The translations under genes were made by a program, and so were the position numbers. From Marinospirillum alkalitolerans (GTDB lineage Bacteria; Pseudomonadota; Gammaproteobacteria; Pseudomonadales; Halomonadaceae): a DNA stretch of 64,000 bases. Each line of letters starts with the position of its first letter. Positions within the stretch are counted from its first letter, which is position 1. Below are positions 34,612 to 43,399 of this stretch, piece after piece. The stretch spans positions 558,001-622,000 of the forward strand of contig NZ_JBANFI010000001.1 in the NCBI RefSeq assembly GCF_045055655.1, in the 5' to 3' direction. The notes beneath the pieces are model-generated. The model was not told where the DNA came from, did not search any database, and saw nothing but the letters and a program-made list of their open reading frames with translations.

Positions 34612-36006
34612 ATGGCAGTATATAACTATGATGTCATCGTAATAGGAACAGGCCCAGCCGGAGAAGGTGCGGCGATGAATGCGGCCAAACATGGCAAGCG
34701 CGTGGCCGTGGTTGAAGAACAACCCTTGGTGGGTGGCAACTGTACCCATAAGGGTACAATTCCGTCTAAAGCACTGCGCCATGCAGTCAAACAAATTATC
34801 CAGTTCAACACCAATCGCATGTTTCGTGATATTGGCGAACCGCGATTTTTCTCCTTCCCTAAGGTTTTAGAGCGCTCCAAGCGAGTCATTGAGAAGCAGG
34901 TGGCCTTACGCACGGGCTTTTATGCGCGCAACCGCACCGATGTCTTTTTTGGCAAGGCTCGTTTTGTTGATCCACATACCGTAGAAGTGCGTGATCAGCA
35001 TAATGGCATCGAGTTTTTAAAAGCGCAGAAGATTATTATTGCCACGGGTTCGCGCCCTTACCGCCCAGCGGATATCAACTTTGATCATCCTCGTATCTAC
35101 TGCTCAGACTCTATTTTGCAGCTCTCCCATACACCGCGCTCGATTATTATCTATGGTGCTGGGGTCATAGGTTGTGAATATGCCTCTATTTTCAGTGGCT
35201 TAGGGGTTAAGGTTGATTTGATTGATAACCGTGATCGTCTGCTCTCCTTCCTCGATGACGAGATCTCTGATGGTTTGAGTTATCACCTGCGTAACAATGG
35301 GGTCCTGATACGTCACAATGAAGACTACGCCAAGGTAGAAGTCGTGGATCAAGGTGTGGTGCTGCATCTGAAAAGCGGCAAGAAGCTGAAGGCGGACGCC
35401 TTTATGTGGTGTAACGGTCGCTCAGGGAATACCGAAGAACTTGCACTGGAAAATATCGGTCTTGAGGTGAATTCTCGTGGCCAGTTGCAGGTTGATGATC
35501 ACTATCGTACGAGCATTCCGCATATTTATGCAGCGGGTGATGTGATTGGCTGGCCAAGCTTGGCTTCGGCTTCCTATGATCAAGGGCGTTCCGCTGCTGC
35601 CGACTTCTTGGAAGAGCCAGATTTTCGCTTTATTGATGATGTGCCAACAGGGATTTATACCATTCCTGAAATCAGCTCTTTGGGTAAAACTGAGCGTGAG
35701 CTGACCGAAGAATGTGTTCCTTATGAAGTGGGGCAAGCCTTCTTCCGTACACTGGCACGCGCGCAGATCACCGGTGAAACGGTGGGTATGCTCAAGATCC
35801 TCTTCCATCGTGAAACCTTGGAAATCCTTGGTATTCACTGCTTTGGTGACCAGGCTTCTGAGATTGTCCATATCGGTCAGGCGGTGATGGCGCAAAAGGG
35901 CGAAGCCAATACGCTACGCTACTTTATCAATACCACCTTTAACTATCCCACGATGGCCGAAGCCTATCGCGTTGCCGCCATTAATGGCTTAAATCGCGTT
36001 TTCTAA
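34612..36006 (+). CDS. sthA: Soluble pyridine nucleotide transhydrogenase
   Basis: A 464-residue FAD flavoprotein that exchanges reducing equivalents between NADPH and NAD. It begins YDVIVIGTGPAGEGAAMNAAK (FAD site). It keeps the first cysteine of the dihydrolipoamide-dehydrogenase pair but has Thr in place of the second (NCTHKGTIPSKALRH), as is normal for SthA. The NAD motif is YGAGVIGCEYASIFSGLG; YAAGDVIGWPSLASASYDQG follows. Start at 34612 with AAGGGGA. Its stop codon TAA abuts a 140-bp mobile-like element, so any native terminator has been displaced or lost. Confidence 0.96.
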   Translation: MAVYNYDVIVIGTGPAGEGAAMNAAKHGKRVAVVEEQPLVGGNCTHKGTIPSKALRHAVKQIIQFNTNRMFRDIGEPRFFSFPKVLERSKRVIEKQVALRTGFYARNRTDVFFGKARFVDPHTVEVRDQHNGIEFLKAQKIIIATGSRPYRPADINFDHPRIYCSDSILQLSHTPRSIIIYGAGVIGCEYASIFSGLGVKVDLIDNRDRLLSFLDDEISDGLSYHLRNNGVLIRHNEDYAKVEVVDQGVVLHLKSGKKLKADAFMWCNGRSGNTEELALENIGLEVNSRGQLQVDDHYRTSIPHIYAAGDVIGWPSLASASYDQGRSAAADFLEEPDFRFIDDVPTGIYTIPEISSLGKTERELTEECVPYEVGQAFFRTLARAQITGETVGMLKILFHRETLEILGIHCFGDQASEIVHIGQAVMAQKGEANTLRYFINTTFNYPTMAEAYRVAAINGLNRVF

Positions 36007-36146
36007 GGAACCTCTGATCAACGTTAAGAGCGCAGGTCAGACAAGGCGAAATTGATCGAAAAAGCGGAGTTTACACGAAGTAAATGAGCATTTTGAGGCC
36101 AATTTCAACGCAGTATCACCAAGCGCAATAGTTGATCAGAAGCTTC
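36007..36146 (+). mobile_element. 140-bp MITE-like element, copy A
   Basis: Starts GGAACCTCTGATCAAC and ends GTTGATCAGAAGCTTC, imperfect 16-bp terminal inverted repeats (13 of 16). It is about 90% identical to the reverse complement of copy B (54786-54925) over its full length of 140 bases. Flanks are CTAA and CTCA, a decayed 4-bp duplication. It has no coding capacity. Terminal GGAACC and a YTAR-like target are reminiscent of IS5-family elements, which suggests mobilisation in trans; no transposase is in the window. Confidence 0.8.
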
Positions 36147-36235
36147 CTCATCGGCTTTTAAGGCTTACCCTGCGATCTTGCAGGGCGCGCCAACGGCCCC
36201 TTCTCCAGCCAGCCTGCGTCATCAGGTTGGCTTTT

Positions 36236-37108
36236 TTATTTGGGGCGGCTGTAGCGGTAGACACGCAGGCTGGGCAGAAAGGGCTCGTCTTCGAGGCGAT
36301 TATCAGAGCGCCGCGCCCGAGTTCGCTGCGCGGGTGGTTCGATCGGGGGCTGATTAAAGGCGGGCAGGCGTCCATCCTCACTGAGCAAAAACAGCGGCAA
36401 GGCGACATTCATTGCTTGGCGTTCAGCGGCTGCACCCGCTTCTGTCCTGAAAAACAGATTCGCACGCATCAAGGGGGCCTGTTTTTGGACTTGGGCGAGC
36501 GGCTCATCTGGCGGCAGGTGGGCCAGCTTTTTCAGCTGGATCTGGATATGGGCGGCATCGGTATTCATTTCTTGCAGTCGATATTCCGCTTCCTTTAGCG
36601 TGATCTTACGAATGCTGCGTCCGCTTGAGTACCAGCTAAAGCGCACCTGCTGTAGTGGGCGCTCACATCCAGGAAGCTGGCGCCAGGCTTGCTTGAGATG
36701 GAGGCGAGCCAGCCCGTCTTGACTGAGATGCTGATGCAGGCTGGCATGGCGCTGAGCGAGTTGCTGTCGAGCCTCACTCAGCTCTTGGGGCGCTTCTTTG
36801 CGCAGCTGCTCAATCATCCATGAGAAGGCCAGTTTGGCCTGGTTGACCTGACCAACCTCTTCCCACAGACGGGGTGAACAAGCGACAAGGCCGGGATAGC
36901 TGCGTGTCGCACGGCCATCCTGGCCATCTAAATACCAGAGATCAGTTAAACAAAAGTGAACCTGTTCAAGTGCTTGGTGATCAGAGACACCGTGCATCCA
37001 GCAGCGCGGCTGTTCTTCTAAGAGACTCTGCTGGAGCTGATGCAAGGCTGCAAGCAGGGCATCAAAACGGGCATCAAGCTGTTGGAGGAGGCGATAGTGT
37101 GTCGTCAT
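36236..37108 (-). CDS. tus: Tus-family DNA replication terminus site-binding protein
   Basis: A 290-residue protein that resembles E. coli Tus (309 residues) by eye over several blocks: VRFSWYSSGRSIRKITLKEA against LRFGWANKHIIKNLHRDE, then a late beta region (APLMRANLFFRT, VALPLFLLSEDGRLP), and a C-terminal LRVYRYSR. Tus binds Ter sites and arrests replication forks from one side. Overall identity is low, so conservation of DNA specificity is uncertain. It is on the opposite strand between the sthA-linked element and lolC, whose start is 48 bases away. The first 200 residues are glutamine- and leucine-rich. An alternative is a generic DNA-binding protein. Confidence 0.75.
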   Translation of the reverse strand: MTTHYRLLQQLDARFDALLAALHQLQQSLLEEQPRCWMHGVSDHQALEQVHFCLTDLWYLDGQDGRATRSYPGLVACSPRLWEEVGQVNQAKLAFSWMIEQLRKEAPQELSEARQQLAQRHASLHQHLSQDGLARLHLKQAWRQLPGCERPLQQVRFSWYSSGRSIRKITLKEAEYRLQEMNTDAAHIQIQLKKLAHLPPDEPLAQVQKQAPLMRANLFFRTEAGAAAERQAMNVALPLFLLSEDGRLPAFNQPPIEPPAQRTRARRSDNRLEDEPFLPSLRVYRYSRPK

Positions 37109-37155
37109 GCTTTACCTTACAATACCCCACCATCTTCTGGACGAGGAAAGAATGA

Positions 37156-38400
37156 ATGGCATCTTTACCCCTCATGATAGGGCTGCGTTATACGCGCGCC
37201 AAGCGACGTAACCATTTTATTTCATTTATTTCGATGACTTCGATGCTGGGCATGGCTTTAGGGGTCGCGGTGTTGATCCTGGTGCTTTCAGTGATGAATG
37301 GTTTTGAGCGTGAGTTGCGCGACCGAATTCTGGGGATGGTGCCGCATCTGGCCATTAAGAATTATCAGGATTTTAGCCAGTGGCGAACCACCGCTGAGAC
37401 ACTGCGTGCTGTGCCAGGTGTTGAGGGGGTCGCGCCTTTTATTCAAACCCAGGGCATGCTGATTCAAAGCGGCCAGCATCGTGGCAGTTTGGTGGCAGGC
37501 ATCTTGCCCGAACTGGAGCCAGAGGTATCGATTATTGCAGAGCATCTGCAACAGGGGATCACGCTGGATGCGTTACAGCCTGGTGAATTTGGCATGATTA
37601 TGGGCGAGCGTTTGGCACGTTTTCTGCGTTTGCAGGTTGGTGATCAAGTGACCTTGCTGCTTCCTGAGGCTTCGATTACACCGGCTGGTATTTTCCCTCG
37701 CTTGAAGCGTTTTACGCTGGTCGGCACCTTTGCTGTTGGCGCGGAACTCGATAGCCAGCTGGCTTATGTGCATCTTGAAGATATGCAAAGACTGATGCGT
37801 TTGGGCGACAGTGTCGAAGGTCTGCGTCTGCGTTTAGATGACTTGTTCCAAGCGCCGAGAATGACGCGTGAGTTAGTCAATCAATTAGGCTACCCCTATC
37901 GTGGGCAGGATTGGACGCAAACGCAGGGCAATCTGTTTCAAGCCATTCAGATGGAAAAACGCATGATTAGCCTGCTGCTGTTGGTGATCGTGGCGGTTGC
38001 GGCCTTTAATATCGTAGCAACCTTGGTCATGGTGGTGACAGATAAGCAGGCAGACATCGCCATTTTACGTACACTCGGTGCGAGCCCAGCCACGATTATG
38101 CAGATTTTTATGGTGCAGGGTTTGACGATTGGTGTGCTGGGTACGCTTGTTGGGGTTGGGCTGGGCATCCTGCTCGCGCTGAATGTCAGTGATCTGGTGC
38201 TATGGCTGGAAGGTCTGCTGGGCATCGAGTTCTTGGATGCCAATGTCTACTTTATCAGCTATCTCCCTTCAGATTTGCGCTGGGCCGATGTGCGTTTTAT
38301 TGCACTCAGCGCCTTGAGTCTCAGCCTGCTATCAACACTCTATCCAGCTTGGCGTGCAGCAAGAACCCAGCCTGCGGAGGCCTTACGTTATGAGTCCTAA
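37156..38400 (+). CDS. lolC: Lipoprotein-releasing ABC transporter permease (LolC/E type)
   Basis: A 414-residue inner-membrane protein that releases outer-membrane lipoproteins to LolA. One membrane helix near the start (ISFISMTSMLGMALGVAVLILVLSV) is followed by a MacB-like periplasmic domain (about 45-250) and then three C-terminal helices (ISLLLLVIVAVAAFNIVATLVM onward). The coupling helix RTLGASPATIMQIF is clear. Only one LolC/E gene is present with lolD, which suggests a homodimeric LolF-type permease unless a second is elsewhere. lolD overlaps its end by 11 bases. Confidence 0.92.
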   Translation: MASLPLMIGLRYTRAKRRNHFISFISMTSMLGMALGVAVLILVLSVMNGFERELRDRILGMVPHLAIKNYQDFSQWRTTAETLRAVPGVEGVAPFIQTQGMLIQSGQHRGSLVAGILPELEPEVSIIAEHLQQGITLDALQPGEFGMIMGERLARFLRLQVGDQVTLLLPEASITPAGIFPRLKRFTLVGTFAVGAELDSQLAYVHLEDMQRLMRLGDSVEGLRLRLDDLFQAPRMTRELVNQLGYPYRGQDWTQTQGNLFQAIQMEKRMISLLLLVIVAVAAFNIVATLVMVVTDKQADIAILRTLGASPATIMQIFMVQGLTIGVLGTLVGVGLGILLALNVSDLVLWLEGLLGIEFLDANVYFISYLPSDLRWADVRFIALSALSLSLLSTLYPAWRAARTQPAEALRYES

Positions 38401-39097
38401 GAGTCTAGAAAGGCAAGCGATTTTAGAATGTCGTGGTTTGAGTAAAACCTACACTGAAGGCCCACAGCAGGTGCAGGTGCTGCAATCCATTGATTTACAC
38501 GTTTTTCCTGGTGATCGCTTGGCTATTATTGGCAGCTCTGGTTCGGGTAAGACCACGCTGCTGAACCTGTTGGCCGGATTAGATGTGGCCAGTGAGGGTC
38601 AGGTGCTGCTGGCAGGACAGGATTTAGCGCAGATGAAGCAAAAACCGCGCGGCCTGTGGCGTAATCAACATCTGGGTTTTGTCTATCAATTTCACCATCT
38701 GCTGGCAGAGCTGAGCGCGCTGGAGAATGTGATGCTGCCTTTGCTGATTCGTGGTCAGTCTAAAGATCAGGCGCAGGCCGCTGCTCGGCCCTTGTTGGCG
38801 CGCGTAGGGTTAGCAGCCCGCGCCGATCATAAGCCAGCAGAGCTTTCAGGGGGTGAGCGTCAACGTGTGGCGCTGGCCCGAGCTTTGGTGGGCCAGCCTT
38901 CTTGTGTGTTGATGGATGAACCAACAGGCAATTTAGATCAACACACGGCGGCCGAAGTCCAGAGTTTGATTCAAGAGCTGGCAGAACAGTCGCGCATCGC
39001 CTTTGTATTGGTGACCCATGATTTGCAATTGGCTGCGCAACAGCACCAGATTTATCAACTCAACCAAGGCTGCCTTGCTGCACAAAGTCGGCCATAA
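38390..39097 (+). CDS. lolD: Lipoprotein-releasing ABC transporter ATPase
   Basis: A 235-residue ABC ATPase. Walker A is IGSSGSGKTTLLNLLAG, signature LSGGERQRVALARAL and Walker B VLMDEPTGNLD, followed by VLVTHDLQL. FVYQFHHLLAELSALENVMLPLLI, between Walker A and the signature, is typical of LolD. ATG at 38390 with GGAGG upstream, inside the end of lolC. It powers the adjacent permease. Confidence 0.96.
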   Translation: MSPKSLERQAILECRGLSKTYTEGPQQVQVLQSIDLHVFPGDRLAIIGSSGSGKTTLLNLLAGLDVASEGQVLLAGQDLAQMKQKPRGLWRNQHLGFVYQFHHLLAELSALENVMLPLLIRGQSKDQAQAAARPLLARVGLAARADHKPAELSGGERQRVALARALVGQPSCVLMDEPTGNLDQHTAAEVQSLIQELAEQSRIAFVLVTHDLQLAAQQHQIYQLNQGCLAAQSRP

Positions 39098-39151
39098 GTC
39101 TTTGCTGAGGCAGGGCTGAACAAGGTGCATGGCAAGGCTTGAGGGCAACCT

Positions 39152-39796
39152 CTAGCCTGCTGCTGGTGGATCTTGCTCGGCCTTGGCGGCTGGCGTAGCC
39201 TCGGTTGATGCCGATGGCTTGGCCTGGGAGCGAGGGTTTGGCTCCAGCTCTGGATGGGTCAGCGCAAAAGTTTCAGGCGAGGGAAGGCGTTTGAGGTTGC
39301 GTCGCTTTGACCAGCTATTGGCGACATGCCAGCGCCAAATCAGGCGCACTGCCAGATGTGAAATCAGCGCGGCCAGCCCGCCAAAAATCACCGAACCCAA
39401 AAGCAGCGGTTGCCAGATATGGCTAAAGCGCTCGTGTATCCATTCCCACATATTGTCTGTTGGCGCATGAGCCGGTAAATCAAGTAGCCAGCTGCCAAAC
39501 AGATAGCTGGCATAGAGCATCGGGGGCATGGTGAGCGGATTGCTGACCCAGACCAGCCCCACGGCAATCGGCAGATTCACACGAAAGAAGGTGGCCAAGA
39601 GCGCAGCCGGAATCATCTGAAAAGGCATCGGCATAAAAGCAAAAAATAAGCCGATACTAAAAGCACCGGCGACACTGCGGCGCGTCAATGTCCATAAGCC
39701 GGGATCAGCCAGTTGCTTGGACAGAAAACCCAGAGATTTTTCTTTTAGCAGCCGCTCAGGACGCGGCATGTAGCGCTTAAAAAATTTACGCGGCAT
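39152..39796 (-). CDS. DUF2062 membrane protein
   Basis: A 214-residue protein. The core (about 30-165) matches DUF2062: TRRSVAGAFSIGLFFAFMPMPFQM, then NLPIAVGLVWVSNPLTMPPMLYASYLFG, with about three membrane helices. The N-terminus is basic and the last 50 residues are proline- and alanine-rich and probably disordered. Function is unknown. It is divergent from comEC and lies beside lolD, the same order as in pseudomonads. Confidence 0.88.
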   Translation of the reverse strand: MPRKFFKRYMPRPERLLKEKSLGFLSKQLADPGLWTLTRRSVAGAFSIGLFFAFMPMPFQMIPAALLATFFRVNLPIAVGLVWVSNPLTMPPMLYASYLFGSWLLDLPAHAPTDNMWEWIHERFSHIWQPLLLGSVIFGGLAALISHLAVRLIWRWHVANSWSKRRNLKRLPSPETFALTHPELEPNPRSQAKPSASTEATPAAKAEQDPPAAG

Positions 39797-39887
39797 AACA
39801 AGGATTCAGCTCATAGTCGCCAAGAGGCCGTATTATGCCTAGACTCAGCTGGACTACCAAGACGTGAAGCGATTTTTCTTTTGCGCT

Positions 39888-39931
39888 CTGCTTTTTGTAC
39901 GCTGTTTTTTGTACCCTGCTTTTTTTGTACC
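39888..39931 (+). repeat. Three-copy 14-16 bp tandem repeat with GTAC
   Basis: CTGCTTTTTGTACG, CTGTTTTTTGTACC and CTGCTTTTTTTGTACC follow one another in the gap between the DUF2062 gene and comEC. The units differ mainly in the length of the T-run (5, 6 and 7). Confidence 0.75.
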
Positions 39932-39976
39932 TTACAGTATCAAGCTCAATCCTTTTGTTGATTGAAGGTGTCAAGG

Positions 39977-42283
39977 ATGACAAGCCTGCCTTTGCTCTGG
40001 CGTTGGTCGCTGGGGATGCTGCTGGGTGTGCAGCTGATCTTTTATCTTGATGTCTGGCTTCCCCTTACTCTGCTATTGCTGCTGCCGTTGCTCAGCCTAC
40101 GCTTGTTGATGGGCGGTGCGGCTGGTTGCTCTGGTCTGCTCTTTGGAGTGAGCCTTGTTTTTTGGCATCTGGTCTTGCTGCATGCCACGCTCCCTTCGGC
40201 TGCTGATCAGGCGCAGCCCGTTGAGTTGACTGGACGTATTCTGGCGGTGGAATCCGGCACACGCCCCCGAGTCAGATTCAAGCTGGAGGCCTGCTGGCGA
40301 TCGGCTGATCAACAGCCTTGCGATCTCGGCCGTCCGTTATCCAGCCAGCTGCTGTTGACGTGGATGGATCAGCAGATGCCACAGCCTGGTGAGCGCTGGC
40401 AATTGCGAGTTCACGTCCGACCGATCACCAGCTTGCACAACCTGGGTCGCCATCACCGCCTTGAATGGCACTATGCTCAGCGTCGCCTTGCACGGGCGTG
40501 GGTGGAGAGTACAAGCGTCAAGCAGCGTCTGGCCCCCGCGCAAGGTTGGATTGCCTGGCGCGATCAGCGTCTTATTGCGGCCAGTGCCGCCACTGAGCCG
40601 AGCCGAGGTCAGCGCTTTTATCTGGCCTTGGCACTGGGTGAGCAGAGCGCGCTGACAGCTGAAGACTGGCAGTTATTGCAAGCCACGGGCACGGTGCATC
40701 TGTGGGTGGTCTCAGGCTTGCATCTGGGATTACTGGCTGGCTTCGCGCTGCTGGGTGTGCGTTGGCGCTGGTGGTCGCGTGGCGTGGGGGTGATGCTGGC
40801 TGCCGCGCTAGTGATCTTCTATGCCGCTTTATCAGGCTGGGGCGTCGCGGCGCAGCGCGCGAGCTTGATGTTGTTGATGGGGCTGCTGGTCTTGAGTGGT
40901 TGGCGGCGTCTCAGCCCGTGGACGCCCTATTTTATCGCGCTCAGCCTCCTGCTCGTCATCAATCCTTGGTGGGTCTTCTTGCGCGGCTTTTGGCTGTCTT
41001 TTGCGGCGGTGGCGATTTTGATTCTGGCCCTGCGAGGTTTAGCGCAGCGGCCGCTGATCTGGCAGTGGTGGCGAGTGCAATGGGTTATGCTGCTGGCCTT
41101 CACGCCGGTGTTAATCTGGCAAGGTGGCTATTGGAGTGTCTGGGCGCTTGGGGTGAACTGGATTCTGGTGCCGCTGATCGGGATGTTTGTTTTGCCAGCT
41201 ACCTTGATCAGCCTGATCGAAATCTGGCTTCTCGGTAGCGGCTGGATCGCCCAGTGGGTGGTGCTTGGCCTGGACGCGATTGCCACGGCGCTTGAACAGG
41301 TGAGCCAATGGCCGCGCTTGACGCTAGAACGTCCTGGCTGGTTGTGGTTAGGCTTGCTGGCACTCTTGCCACCAGGCTTCTTTGGTCGCCACTGGGCATT
41401 GCTGGGATTGCTGCTGGCCTGTTGGCCGGCTCCTGCCACGCTGCCTGATGCAGGTTGGCGGGTTTGGGTTTTAGATGTCGGGCAGGGCACAGCGGTGCTG
41501 GTTGAGAGTGAGGGCGAATATCTGCTCTATGATACAGGCCCCGGCTGGCAGCCAGATTGGGCTCCCTTGCTGCCTGCTCTAGAAGGGCTCGATGGCCGTG
41601 TGACACTCGGCTGGACGCCTTGGATATTGGATTGGGTTGTGCTCAGCCATGATGATCTGGACCATCGCGGCGGTTTTGCGGCGCTGTTGCGTCACCATCA
41701 GCTGCGACATCTGGTCACACCGGCTGAGCAGGCACCGCTTGCGGCTCTGACGGCCCAGCCCAGTGTGCCAAGTTATCATGCTTGTTTTGCAGGGCAGCGT
41801 TGGCAGCTGGGTGCAGTGGATATACTGGCCTTATGGCCGCCCCAGCCGGTCAGTGGTAGGGTAGACAACGCGCATTCTTGTGTTATGTTGCTGCGCGGAG
41901 CAGGGCACAGCCTGCTGCTGACTGGCGATGCGGGCTGGCCAGAGGAGGCTTTTTTTGCTCAGGCTCTGCCTGATCTGCTGGATGCGCGTCTGAGTTTATT
42001 GATCACCGGCCATCATGGGAGTCGGCATTCAACGAGCGCAGCCTTGATTCGTGCCACTCAGCCTCAGTGGGCTGTGCACACCTCTGGCTGGCAGAATCAC
42101 TATGGTCATCCTGATCCCCAAGTGCAGCAGCGTTTATGGCATGCTGGTGTGCAGCAGTTGGATACAGGTTTAGCTGGTGCGGTGGTGTTTCATTTTGATC
42201 AGGACCACCTGCAAGTGGAACAAAAAGGTACGCCAGCCCTCTATTGGTGGCTCAGAAAACCACCGCGCTTTCGCACTGATTAA
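39977..42283 (+). CDS. comEC: ComEC/Rec2-family DNA uptake channel
   Basis: A 768-residue inner-membrane protein for DNA import during natural transformation. An OB-fold region lies near 75-180, followed by the competence domain with many helices (GTVHLWVVSGLHLGLLAG is the hallmark). The C-terminal metallo-beta-lactamase domain (from about 495, WVLDVGQGTAVLVE) contains SHDDLDHRGG and ITGHHGSRHS. The ATG at 39977 follows AAGGTG; an earlier TTG is less likely. A full, intact comEC suggests transformation potential, but type IV pilus genes are not in the window. exbB follows after 17 bases. Confidence 0.92.
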   Translation: MTSLPLLWRWSLGMLLGVQLIFYLDVWLPLTLLLLLPLLSLRLLMGGAAGCSGLLFGVSLVFWHLVLLHATLPSAADQAQPVELTGRILAVESGTRPRVRFKLEACWRSADQQPCDLGRPLSSQLLLTWMDQQMPQPGERWQLRVHVRPITSLHNLGRHHRLEWHYAQRRLARAWVESTSVKQRLAPAQGWIAWRDQRLIAASAATEPSRGQRFYLALALGEQSALTAEDWQLLQATGTVHLWVVSGLHLGLLAGFALLGVRWRWWSRGVGVMLAAALVIFYAALSGWGVAAQRASLMLLMGLLVLSGWRRLSPWTPYFIALSLLLVINPWWVFLRGFWLSFAAVAILILALRGLAQRPLIWQWWRVQWVMLLAFTPVLIWQGGYWSVWALGVNWILVPLIGMFVLPATLISLIEIWLLGSGWIAQWVVLGLDAIATALEQVSQWPRLTLERPGWLWLGLLALLPPGFFGRHWALLGLLLACWPAPATLPDAGWRVWVLDVGQGTAVLVESEGEYLLYDTGPGWQPDWAPLLPALEGLDGRVTLGWTPWILDWVVLSHDDLDHRGGFAALLRHHQLRHLVTPAEQAPLAALTAQPSVPSYHACFAGQRWQLGAVDILALWPPQPVSGRVDNAHSCVMLLRGAGHSLLLTGDAGWPEEAFFAQALPDLLDARLSLLITGHHGSRHSTSAALIRATQPQWAVHTSGWQNHYGHPDPQVQQRLWHAGVQQLDTGLAGAVVFHFDQDHLQVEQKGTPALYWWLRKPPRFRTD

Positions 42284-42300
42284 CCCCAAGGAGCCAAGAG

Positions 42301-42978
42301 ATGCTGGAGATATTTGCCGCTGGAGGCTGGTTGATGTGGCCGCTGCTGCTCTGCTCAGTGAGTGCCTTGACGATTATTTTGGAGCGCCTCTGGGCCTTGC
42401 GTCAGCAGAGTATTGCCCCCACAGTGCATCTTGAAGCCGTCGATCAGTGGCCGCTGGCGCAGCTACTGGCGCGCTATGCAGTGACCACAGCAGCGCCAAC
42501 TTCAGTCGAGCGTATTCTACAAGCTGGACTGCGCCGCCATGATCAAGGTGCGTTGCGGATCAGAGAAGCGCTGCAAGCGGCGGGGGCGCATGAGGTGCAT
42601 CAACTAGAAAAGTACCTGACGCCCCTAGGCTCGATTGCCGCCATTACGCCGTTGATTGGCCTGCTGGGTACCGTGGTGGGCATGATCGATGTTTTTCAGC
42701 AGCTGGATCTGGCTCAAGGCAATGCACAGCAGCTGGCAGGTGGTATCTCTGTCGCGCTGATCACCACCGCAACAGGGCTGGCGATTGCCATTCCCAGCCT
42801 AGTGATGCATCGCTATTTTCAGCGTCGTGTCAGTGACTGGGTGGTGACGCTGGAGCAGGTCGGGCAGACACTGCTTGATCGCCTGTCACCCGATCAGAGC
42901 GCCGCGTTACAACTGGATGCACTGCAAGTAGAGAGCCAGCCAGCGGCCGCCTCGACCACACCCAGTGGCTGGAGTTAA
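42301..42978 (+). CDS. exbB: ExbB/TolQ/MotA-family proton channel subunit
   Basis: A 225-residue protein with three membrane helices. The first is LMWPLLLCSVSALTIILERLW. The conserved pair region is LIGLLGTVVGMIDVFQQL and LITTATGLAIAIPSLVMH. With ExbD it uses the proton motive force to energise a TonB- or Tol-type partner; which one is not shown. Its end lies four bases from exbD. The pair sits between comEC and msbA/lpxK, as in pseudomonads (which lack msbA here). Confidence 0.93.
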   Translation: MLEIFAAGGWLMWPLLLCSVSALTIILERLWALRQQSIAPTVHLEAVDQWPLAQLLARYAVTTAAPTSVERILQAGLRRHDQGALRIREALQAAGAHEVHQLEKYLTPLGSIAAITPLIGLLGTVVGMIDVFQQLDLAQGNAQQLAGGISVALITTATGLAIAIPSLVMHRYFQRRVSDWVVTLEQVGQTLLDRLSPDQSAALQLDALQVESQPAAASTTPSGWS

Positions 42979-42982
42979 GCTG

Positions 42983-43390
42983 ATGCAGTTTCGGCGCACT
43001 CCGCCAGAAGCGGCGCAGGTGAATATGACACCCTTGATTGATGTGGTGTTTTTGCTGTTGATCTTTTTTATGGTGTCAACGCATTTTCCTGATCGGCAGC
43101 TGCCATTGGATCTACCAAGTGCAGCCACTGGCGAAGTAGAACGGCTGGAGACAGATCTGCTGCTGGTGAGCTTGGAGGCCAGTGGTCAGCTGCTGCTGAA
43201 CGGCCAGCCTCTGGTCGAGGAAGAGCTGGAATCCCAGCTGATGGAAGGCATGCAGCGGATGCAGCAACCGACGCTGATTATCCAAGCGGATCGGCACACC
43301 CCGCATCAACAGGTGGTGCTGGTTCTGGATACGGCAAGACGTCTTGGCTTGAGTCGGGTTAGAATAGCGACTCATGAGCCTGGTCCCTGA
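42983..43390 (+). CDS. exbD: ExbD/TolR-family protein
   Basis: A 135-residue protein with one membrane helix carrying the proton-conducting aspartate (VNMTPLIDVVFLLLIFFMVST) and a periplasmic domain. Start at 42983 with GGAG eight bases before, placing MQFRR at the N-terminus; an upstream GTG would overlap exbB. It forms the 5:2 channel with ExbB. msbA begins about ten bases later. Confidence 0.93.
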   Translation: MQFRRTPPEAAQVNMTPLIDVVFLLLIFFMVSTHFPDRQLPLDLPSAATGEVERLETDLLLVSLEASGQLLLNGQPLVEEELESQLMEGMQRMQQPTLIIQADRHTPHQQVVLVLDTARRLGLSRVRIATHEPGP

Positions 43391-43399
43391 TGAACCTGA

